Notes under the pieces: generated by a model | Database searches by the model: none | Told to the model about the DNA's origin: nothing | The model's input: only the letters and a program-made list of their open reading frames with translations | DNA from: Paenibacillus terrae | GTDB taxonomy: Bacteria; Bacillota; Bacilli; Paenibacillales; Paenibacillaceae | Assembly (NCBI RefSeq): GCF_000943545.1 | Contig: NZ_JTHP01000015.1 | Coordinates: forward strand, 1 to 64,000 | Length of the DNA: 64,000 nucleotides | Reading direction: 5' to 3' | In this document: positions 56,490 to 64,000 of the stretch, one piece after another | Numbering within the stretch: position 1 is the stretch's first letter | Layout of the letters: the number at the start of each line of letters is the position of its first letter | Program-made: the position numbers and the translations under genes

Positions 56490-57041
56490 TTACATTGAAA
56501 ATGTGATCGTTTTAATCGTGTCGCCATCAAAATCCTTAACCGTGAATTGCACTCCCTCCAATAGCCCATAGGATGGAGGATAGTTTTCCTTCGGCAACGC
56601 TATCGAACCGGGGTTCAGCACAAAGACACCCTTTTCCACATCCGCTACCGGAATATGGGTATGTCCCTGGATGAACACATCCCCCTTTTCCAGTGGTGGT
56701 AAGTTCCCAATGCTGAAGCCATGTCCGTGCGTGACATAGATGCGCCGACCTTCATGGTACAATAAAGCATAATCGCCCATCATCGGGAACTCCAGCAGCA
56801 TCTGATCCACTTCTGCATCGCAGTTACCGCGTACAGCCACTGCAATATGAGACTTGTACTGATTCAGCACAGCCGCCACTTCTGCCGGATTGTACCCTTC
56901 CGGTAGCCGATTACGCGGTCCATGGTACATATAGTCTCCGAGCAGGACAAGGCGGTCTGCTTTTTCCTCCCTGAACTTTTCCAGTGCCAGCTGTAACCAG
57001 TGCAGCGAGCCGTGAATATCCGATACAAACATAAGCTTCAT
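56490..57041 (-). CDS. yfcE: YfcE-type metallophosphodiesterase
   Basis: 183 residues from ATG 57041, which has AAAGGA at the right distance. Metal-binding motifs DIHGS, GDYMYHGPRN, GNCDAE, THGH and GHTH of calcineurin-like phosphoesterases occur in order, and the layout LNPGSIALPKENYPPSYGLL is typical of YfcE. It cleaves phosphodiesters with Mn2+; the physiological substrate is not known. It is upstream of aguA on the same strand, 167 bp away. Confidence 0.92.
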   Translation of the reverse strand: MKLMFVSDIHGSLHWLQLALEKFREEKADRLVLLGDYMYHGPRNRLPEGYNPAEVAAVLNQYKSHIAVAVRGNCDAEVDQMLLEFPMMGDYALLYHEGRRIYVTHGHGFSIGNLPPLEKGDVFIQGHTHIPVADVEKGVFVLNPGSIALPKENYPPSYGLLEGVQFTVKDFDGDTIKTITFSM

Positions 57042-57153
57042 TATGTTCATTCCTTTCTGAATATGCTTCTCACCGTATCATAGCCTTTCTGACAATCGCT
57101 CGTCAGTAATAAAATTATCAACTAAGGGCCTGATCGTGATGCAAACAAAACTA

Positions 57154-57192
57154 AGCGACCGCTTCCCTGCACAATAGCAGGAAGCGGTCGCT
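57154..57192 (-). terminator. Terminator of bglA
   Basis: Stem AGCGACCGCTTCC-CTGC / GCAG-GAAGCGGTCGCT with one bulge, 52 bp after the bglA stop. Confidence 0.7.
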
Positions 57193-57243
57193 GTATAAAA
57201 TCCTTTTTCGTTGAATTGCTGCCTTGATCAAGCAAACAGCATT

Positions 57244-58680
<1,437 letters not shown>

Positions 58681-58764
58681 TTATGTTTTTTCATTAACCA
58701 GGGTAGGACCTTGTCCCCTTATGCTAATGTGTTATAAAGTGTTTCTATATTAAATTCTAAGTTT

Positions 58765-58784
58765 TGTAACGCGTTTCATGTCAA
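58765..58784. promoter_or_regulatory. Shared operator-like element upstream of bglA
   Basis: TGTAACGCGTTTCA followed by TGTCAA (a TTGACA -35 box on the minus strand). It agrees at 18 of 20 positions with the element before the HAD gene at 37868. Confidence 0.55.
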
Positions 58785-58792
58785 GTGTTTTT

Positions 58793-59551
58793 TTAAACAG
58801 GGTTTCTGGATAGATCCGATTTTTTCTCTTCCCCGTGAGCACGTCTGGCAAAGTTGACAAATTGGAATTTGTCCAGCCGATGCCTTGACTCGGTGTACTG
58901 GAACAAGGTGGTATCTTCCAGATAGACATAATTACGCACTACTACCACGTGAATATAGTCGTTGAGATCCATCAACTTATGATCCTCTTCGCTTGCATCT
59001 TCTACGGACACTACTTTTTTGGCATAACTGATTTGAAGATGAAGCTCATTCTCCAGATATTCATAAATGGATCCGCTGCTAATCTCCTTGGTAAGCACAG
59101 GCACAATGTCTGATCGAAAATAATCTTTATCCAGAATAACGGATTCGTCTTCAATCTCACGCGCGCGAATCACTTCCCAGACAAGATGCCTATGCTTGTC
59201 GAGTTCAAGATGACCGATTATTTCTTCTGAAGCCGGAATCAGGCGATTCTCATGCACAATCGTACGTGATTTACGCCCGATGCGCTCGGACATCTCTTTG
59301 AAGCTGACCAATCCGCCAACTGGAAAATTCATACGCCCGATATCCAGTACAAAGGAACCTTTAGCTTTTATTTTATGGATATACCCATTTTGCGCAAGCA
59401 AGTGAAGTGCCTTACGTACGGTCTCACGGGAAGTATTATATTCCCTGGCCAGCTCATTTTCAGAGGGTATCTTCGTGCCTGAGGCTAATTCACCTGCCCT
59501 GATTCGTTCCAAATAATCCTGATAAATTTGCAGAAAAATATTCGTTGTCAA
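58793..59551 (-). CDS. treR: GntR/HutC-family regulator of trehalose genes
   Basis: 252 residues: GntR winged helix (GTKIPSENELAREYNTSRETVRKALHLLAQNGYIHKIKAKGSFV) and a UTRA effector domain (RLIPASEEIIGHLELDKHRHLVWEVIRARE, GSIYEYLENELHLQI). Position last in the tre operon and two GTATATAC operators upstream of treA identify TreR, which is released by trehalose-6-phosphate. Confidence 0.92.
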   Translation of the reverse strand: MTTNIFLQIYQDYLERIRAGELASGTKIPSENELAREYNTSRETVRKALHLLAQNGYIHKIKAKGSFVLDIGRMNFPVGGLVSFKEMSERIGRKSRTIVHENRLIPASEEIIGHLELDKHRHLVWEVIRAREIEDESVILDKDYFRSDIVPVLTKEISSGSIYEYLENELHLQISYAKKVVSVEDASEEDHKLMDLNDYIHVVVVRNYVYLEDTTLFQYTESRHRLDKFQFVNFARRAHGEEKKSDLSRNPV

Positions 59552-59611
59552 TTTTCATCACCACGTTTATTGTAGCATTCTTTTACTTCAATTTGGCGAC
59601 CTGTATGCTTT

Positions 59612-61609
59612 TTAAGTTTGTGATTTATTCTTGTCTACAGATAAAGCCTTTAAGTGAATTTTCATAGAGATATATTGCAAAGCGTTCGCCTCACCTGGCA
59701 GTTCTTCAACGGACTCAATCATTTCCTGACCATCGGGAACAATTACTGGTGTAATAACCGGGTATCCGGATTCCTGGATTAGATCACGGTCGAATTCCAT
59801 CAGCAATTGTCCCTGTTCAACAGTTTGACCTGTCTTCACATGCATAGTGAAACCTTCACCCTTCAGCGACACGGTGTTAACGCCCACATGTACCAGAATC
59901 TGTACACCTGACGCATGTTCCAGAATCAGGGCATGCTTGCTCTTCATCATAATATGGATGACCTTTCCGCTGAAAGGGGCAAAAATTTTACCCTCCTCCG
60001 GTTGCACCGCAATTCCTTGTCCCATCTGACGCTCGGCAAAAGCCGGATCAGGAACCTGTTCCAGAGGCACAATACGTCCCCGAACCGGAGTCATGACTTC
60101 AAGTACATCGAGCGCGGAGGTCTTATGGTCAGTGCCTTTTGTCTCGGCAGGTATGTTAGCATTTCGCGACTCTTCCTTAGTAAGTTCTGATTTTTTCTGG
60201 CGCTTATTCAATAATTTTCCATACGCTAAAGTTAAGCTGAACGGCAGAATTAACACGATCGCCATTCCAATGAAGAACACGCTCCAGTTCATAGGGAAAA
60301 TAGACAGGAAACCTGGAATACCCCCAACACCGATTGAAGAAGCCATAACATGATTCACCGTTAGCAAGACACCCGCAATACCTGAACCAATCATTCCGAA
60401 CACAAATGGATATTTATAACGGATGTTTACCCCAAAGATCGCCGGTTCCGTGACACCCAGAAAAGCAGACACGGATGAGGTAAAGGCTAGCCCTTTGCCC
60501 TTCTGATCCTTTAATACCAGCATCATAGCCAGTGCACCAGCACCCTGAGCAATATTAGAAAGCGCCAGCATCGGCCATAGGAAGGTACCCCCCTGTGTTC
60601 CAATTAATTGTACGTCTACGGCCAAGAAAGTATGGTGCATTCCCGTAATGACGAGCAACGCGTAAAGACCTCCATAAATCAGCCCTCCCAGCGCAGGAGC
60701 CAGAGCAAAAACGTATACAAGACCGCCCGTAATCGCATTACCGATCATAAAAGTAACCGGTCCGATAACCGTAAATGCAAGAAATCCCGTAATTAATAAT
60801 GTAATCGGTGCGACTAATAACAGCTTAAATGAATCGGCTATTCTTTTGTTCAAGAATTTTTCAATTTGTGCCAACACGTAAGCGGATACAAGAACCGGCA
60901 GAACCTGGCCTTGATAGCCGATTTTGTTCACTTCCCAGCCGAACAGATTCCATACTGGAACCGTTCCCTTCGTCACTGCATCTGCATAACTGTAAGCACT
61001 GAGCAAGTCTGGATGAACCAAAATCAGGCCAAGTACAATCCCGAGTAACGGGCTACCACCAAACCGTATAACTGCCGACCATCCGATCAAGGCGGGCAAG
61101 AACGTAAATGCGGTACTGGCGATCGTATTAATAATAGCAGCAAAATCAGTCCATTGAGGATAGACCTGAACCAGAGACATTCCCTCGAAGAAAATTCCCT
61201 GACCCGTCAGAATATTGTTAATTCCAAGCAGCAGGCCTGCTGTCACAATCGCGGGCAAGATAGGAATAAAAATATCTGCCAGTGTCTTGATGGCACGCTG
61301 AATCGGATTCTGTTTCTTGCTGGCCGCATTTTTAACATCATCTTTGGAAGCCCGGTTGCCGCCTGTAATTGCAATCATTTCGTCATACACCTTATCAACC
61401 AGACCCGGCCCAATGACGACCTGATACTGTCCTTGTGAGGAAAATTGGCCTTTGACCAAATCATTTTGATCCAATGCATCTTTATCGACCAGCTTGTCGT
61501 CATAGAGGGCGAACCTCAGACGGGTTACGCAATGGGTAGCAGCCTCAATATTATCTTTGCCGCCAACGGCTTCTATAATTCGTTCCACCTGGGCTCTTTC
61601 AATCGGCAT
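59612..61609 (-). CDS. treP: Trehalose-specific PTS EIIBCA component
   Basis: 665 residues: EIIB (1-90, phospho-Cys27 in THCVTRLRF), a membrane EIIC domain with about ten helices (110-480, VPVWNLFGWEVNKIGYQGQVLPVLV), and a fused EIIA domain (about 505-650, phospho-His in VQILVHVGVNTVSLKGEGF). Bacillus TreP lacks EIIA and borrows it from PtsG; here it is built in. It imports trehalose as trehalose-6-phosphate. It is 97 bp after treA, and an imperfect AGCCCC/GGGGCT hairpin without T-run lies between them. Confidence 0.94.
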   Translation of the reverse strand: MPIERAQVERIIEAVGGKDNIEAATHCVTRLRFALYDDKLVDKDALDQNDLVKGQFSSQGQYQVVIGPGLVDKVYDEMIAITGGNRASKDDVKNAASKKQNPIQRAIKTLADIFIPILPAIVTAGLLLGINNILTGQGIFFEGMSLVQVYPQWTDFAAIINTIASTAFTFLPALIGWSAVIRFGGSPLLGIVLGLILVHPDLLSAYSYADAVTKGTVPVWNLFGWEVNKIGYQGQVLPVLVSAYVLAQIEKFLNKRIADSFKLLLVAPITLLITGFLAFTVIGPVTFMIGNAITGGLVYVFALAPALGGLIYGGLYALLVITGMHHTFLAVDVQLIGTQGGTFLWPMLALSNIAQGAGALAMMLVLKDQKGKGLAFTSSVSAFLGVTEPAIFGVNIRYKYPFVFGMIGSGIAGVLLTVNHVMASSIGVGGIPGFLSIFPMNWSVFFIGMAIVLILPFSLTLAYGKLLNKRQKKSELTKEESRNANIPAETKGTDHKTSALDVLEVMTPVRGRIVPLEQVPDPAFAERQMGQGIAVQPEEGKIFAPFSGKVIHIMMKSKHALILEHASGVQILVHVGVNTVSLKGEGFTMHVKTGQTVEQGQLLMEFDRDLIQESGYPVITPVIVPDGQEMIESVEELPGEANALQYISMKIHLKALSVDKNKSQT

Positions 61610-61706
61610 TTAACTCACTCCCTTAATTTTAATGAAGTAGCAGCCCCGGTCGCCATGACAGTAAGGAACCTGGGGCTATTGGTTGTTGCCACACTATAAA
61701 CTGCGT

Positions 61707-63437
61707 CTAACGAAGTAGCCACATATAGGAAGCATATGGGGACAATGTGATAGACTGCTTTAATTCCGGCACTTGCTCGGTATTGCCAATTAACAGTTCC
61801 GCTGAAGCCAATACCTGAGCTTGTAGTTGTGAGTAAAATGAATCAGGTAAATCGAATTCAGCCTCCTGCCCGCTAAAATTAGAGATGACGATCAGAGTCT
61901 CCTTTTCATTGCTGCGTTGGTAGGCATATATCTGAGGATGGGCTTCATCCAGTCGTTGATAATTCCCATCGGTAATGACTTGCACCGTCTTGCGCAGTCT
62001 GATCAGCTTTTGGTAATGATGGTAGATGGAGCTCGGTTCCTTTAACTGTGCCTGGACATTGATCTGTGGATATCGTTCATCGACCTTGATCCAGGGTGTA
62101 CCTGAAGTGAAACCCGCATTTGGACTATCATCCCATTGCATTGGTGTTCTCGAATTATCACGGGATCGCTCACGGATCATATTTAATGCTTCTTCAGCGC
62201 TCTTGCCCTGCTCCTGCAAAATGCGATACATATTCAGAGATTCCACGTCCCGGAATTCTTCGATATCTGACCACTTCGGATTGGCCATACCAATCTCTTC
62301 GCCTTGGAATATATAGGGCGTTCCTTGAAGTCCGTGAAGGGTCGTCGCCAGCAGCTTAGCACTTTCGGCGTGATATGCGCCATCATCCAGAAAACGGGAG
62401 ATCGCTCGTGGCTGGTCATGATTGTTAAAGAACAATGCACTCCAGCTGCCTCCCTGTTGCATGCCAATCTGCCATTCCGAGAATAGGCTTTTCAGCATTT
62501 CAAAATCATAGGGCATCAGTTCCCACTTCTGACCCTTCGGATAATCTACTTTCAAATGATGAAAATTGAAGGTCATAGACAGTTCTTTTTGCTCTGGATT
62601 GGAGTAACGGATACAGTGCTCCAGCGACGTAGAGGACATCTCCCCCACAGTCACGTTATTATACTTACGGAATACCTTCTCATATAATTCGTGAATGTAC
62701 TCATGTACGCGCGGACCGTCCGTATAGTACTTGCGTCCGTCGCCAGGAGCAGTGCTGCGATCATCACTCAGGAATCGTTGATCCTTGGAAATTAAATTAA
62801 TCACATCCAGCCGAAATCCGCTGACTCCCTTTTCAGCCCAAAACTCCAGCAGTTTTACGACTTCCTGACGTACTTTCGGATTTTCCCAGTTTAGATCTGC
62901 CTGAGTTTTGTCAAACAGGGTTAGAAAATATTGATCTGTTGTTTGATCATACTGCCAAGCAGGTCCACCGAATTTAGACTTCCAGTTGTTAGGGGGCCCG
63001 CCATCGGGTGCAGGATCACGCCAAATGTAATAGTCCCTGTATGCATTATCCCTTGATTGTCGTGCCTCCTTAAACCAGACATGTTCTGTCGAAGAATGAT
63101 TTACTACAATATCTATCATCAGACGCATTCCACGCGCCTGGATCTCCTGACTCAATTCCTCGAAGTCCTTCATAGTCCCAAAATCGGGGTTGATCCTGCA
63201 ATAATCGGCTACATCATACCCGTTATCACGCTGCGGGGAGACATAAACCGGCTGTAACCAGATAATATCAACACCCAGTTCATATAAATAATCCAGCTTT
63301 TGCGTTAATCCTCGTATATCACCTGTTCCATTACCTGTAGTATCATTAAAGCTTTTGGGATAAACCTGATAGACCACCGATTTGCGCCACCAGTCCGTAT
63401 CTTGATGAATCAAAGCTTTGTTTATCAATTGCATCAT
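61707..63437 (-). CDS. treA: Trehalose-6-phosphate hydrolase (GH13)
   Basis: 576 residues with AAAGGAACGAGT before the ATG. GH13 motifs: DIVVNHSSTEH, GFRLDVINLI (nucleophile Asp), VGEMSSTS (acid/base Glu) and FFNNHDQPR. These and the length fit TreA/TreC, which splits trehalose-6-phosphate to glucose and glucose-6-phosphate. First gene of the operon treA-treP-treR. Its promoter carries two TreR operators and a cre-like site. Confidence 0.95.
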   Translation of the reverse strand: MMQLINKALIHQDTDWWRKSVVYQVYPKSFNDTTGNGTGDIRGLTQKLDYLYELGVDIIWLQPVYVSPQRDNGYDVADYCRINPDFGTMKDFEELSQEIQARGMRLMIDIVVNHSSTEHVWFKEARQSRDNAYRDYYIWRDPAPDGGPPNNWKSKFGGPAWQYDQTTDQYFLTLFDKTQADLNWENPKVRQEVVKLLEFWAEKGVSGFRLDVINLISKDQRFLSDDRSTAPGDGRKYYTDGPRVHEYIHELYEKVFRKYNNVTVGEMSSTSLEHCIRYSNPEQKELSMTFNFHHLKVDYPKGQKWELMPYDFEMLKSLFSEWQIGMQQGGSWSALFFNNHDQPRAISRFLDDGAYHAESAKLLATTLHGLQGTPYIFQGEEIGMANPKWSDIEEFRDVESLNMYRILQEQGKSAEEALNMIRERSRDNSRTPMQWDDSPNAGFTSGTPWIKVDERYPQINVQAQLKEPSSIYHHYQKLIRLRKTVQVITDGNYQRLDEAHPQIYAYQRSNEKETLIVISNFSGQEAEFDLPDSFYSQLQAQVLASAELLIGNTEQVPELKQSITLSPYASYMWLLR

Positions 63438-63466
63438 ACTCGTTCCTTTCTCCCTAAATTAAACAT

Positions 63467-63480
63467 TATAACGCTTTCAT
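63467..63480 (-). promoter_or_regulatory. cre-like site of the trehalose operon
   Basis: On the minus strand TGAAAGCGTTATAA matches cre with one mismatch, 30 bp before the treA ATG and downstream of the promoter. Confidence 0.55.
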
Positions 63481-63484
63481 TATT

Positions 63485-63526
63485 CTTGTATATACAAGAA
63501 TATATCATGTATATACAAGTTGTCAA
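63485..63526 (-). promoter_or_regulatory. trehalose operon promoter with two TreR operators
   Basis: TTGACA (63521-63526) and TATATT (63499-63504) are 16 bp apart on the minus strand. Palindrome CTTGTATATACAAG (63485-63498) follows the -10 box, and a second, CATGTATATACAAG (63506-63519), fills the spacer. Both match the known TreR core TTGTATATACAA. Confidence 0.82.
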
Positions 63527-63598
63527 CAGATTTAAAATCGCATTCTGGTTTGTAATGAGGACGATATTTTTCAATAACTTGTTGTCGGATAACAAAAA

Positions 63599-63638
63599 AC
63601 AAAGGTTGATCATCATAAAACTGAAGATCAACCTTTGT
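63599..63638 (-). terminator. Terminator of the M23 peptidase gene
   Basis: Perfect 13-bp stem ACAAAGGTTGATC / GATCAACCTTTGT followed by a T-run on the minus strand. Confidence 0.82.
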
Positions 63639-63662
63639 CTGAGAGTTTGAATTCTTTTGAAA

Positions 63663-64000
63663 TTACTCGGCTGTTATTGTCTCTCCCTGCACAGGAGCAA
63701 TTCGGTTCTTCCAATTGATGTTGATCGAACGAGACTTGAATAAATCTGCACCGTCTGACACCTGAAAATGAAGATGGGCTTCGCTGGAATTGCCTGAATT
63801 ACCAAGTAGCCCGATTTCATCGCCACTCTTCACCTTATCCCCTACTTTCACTTTAACAGAGCCTTTCTTCATATGAGCTAGCACGCTATATTCCCCGCCA
63901 TGGTCAATCACAACTTCATTCCCGGCAGGCACCTTCTCGTTCATCACGCCGACAGGTTCGTTATCAGGAATGTTATTTACAACCGAGACCACGGTTCCGC
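63663..64000 (-). CDS. M23-family (LytM-like) peptidase, C-terminal part (5' end outside window)
   Basis: The frame is open to the right edge. VVIDHGGEYSVLAHMKKGSV carries the catalytic His, KVKVGDKVKSGDEIGLLGNSGNSSEAHLHFQVSDG the HxH zinc ligands, and the C-terminus reads KSRSININWKNRIAP. The first zinc ligand lies outside the window. Such enzymes cleave peptidoglycan cross-bridges; the full domain layout and export signal cannot be judged here. Confidence 0.85.
   Translation of the reverse strand, partial: GTVVSVVNNIPDNEPVGVMNEKVPAGNEVVIDHGGEYSVLAHMKKGSVKVKVGDKVKSGDEIGLLGNSGNSSEAHLHFQVSDGADLFKSRSININWKNRIAPVQGETITAE

Noticed and set aside
58765-58778. Standard CcpA cre site before bglA
   Set aside because: The palindrome has GC at the centre where cre needs CG; kept as an operator-like element shared with the HAD gene instead.

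Overview
The window looks like chromosomal DNA of a spore-forming, low-to-mid GC Firmicute, most likely a Paenibacillus. The evidence is strong AGGAGG ribosome sites with frequent TTG/GTG starts, AraC regulators fused to siderophore-binding domains (Btr type), remnants of gerA/gerB spore germination genes, and many sugar-utilisation operons with CcpA-type cre sites. No tRNA, rRNA or CRISPR array was seen. Most genes lie on the minus strand.

Layout. 1-2.6 kb: iron-siderophore binding lipoprotein (cut by the window edge), Fur box and a Btr-like regulator. 2.6-10.2 kb: a TetR/hydrolase divergon and its decayed second copy, surrounding an HxlR/arginase-family pair, an ECF sigma factor with an IS66 scar, a clpP paralogue with a small downstream gene, and an MBL-fold hydrolase. 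10.6-15 kb: a visibly AT-rich accessory segment holding a SIR2-like NADase gene, a PIN_8 nuclease gene broken by two homopolymer indels, and two near-identical small HTH genes with duplicated operators around a DUF6809 gene. 15-20.3 kb: secreted esterase with MarR regulator and a very large perfect operator, then a second Fur-controlled Btr-like regulator/siderophore lipoprotein pair and a broken ferredoxin-NADP reductase-like gene. 20.5-26.4 kb: SRPBCC protein, an Lsa-like ABC-F resistance ATPase with an attenuator leader, a membrane-anchored hydrolase and an OmpR-type two-component system. 26.6-34 kb: a sugar operon (GPH symporter, ROK kinase, Gfo/Idh oxidoreductase) with a frameshifted AraC activator, and a secreted alpha-amylase. 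34-42 kb: a heavily decayed stretch (methyltransferase, Rrf2, Ger, GH43/GH30, VOC, EcfA/EcfT remnants) around an intact zinc-type CDF exporter, a HAD phosphatase and a DUF1349 protein. 42-46 kb: LacI regulator with GH36 alpha-galactosidase; Asp23 protein. 46-54 kb: RND efflux pump with membrane-fusion protein and NarL-type two-component system, plus a broken AI-2E transporter. 54-57 kb: agmatine-to-putrescine enzymes and a YfcE-like phosphodiesterase. 57-63.5 kb: GH1 6-phospho-beta-glucosidase and the trehalose operon treA-treP-treR. The right edge cuts an M23 peptidase.

Two themes stand out. First, the SIR2-like/PIN_8 pair resembles an abortive-infection type defence cassette in a pairing I do not recognise as described. 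Second, there are more than fifteen gene remnants, several made by deletions that fuse the start of one gene to the end of its neighbour, beside intact and apparently regulated genes. Regulatory DNA is well preserved: Fur boxes, TreR operators, a 22-bp-arm MarR operator, duplicated XRE operators, an ABC-F attenuator, and a repeated GTAC/GGGC element around the efflux locus.
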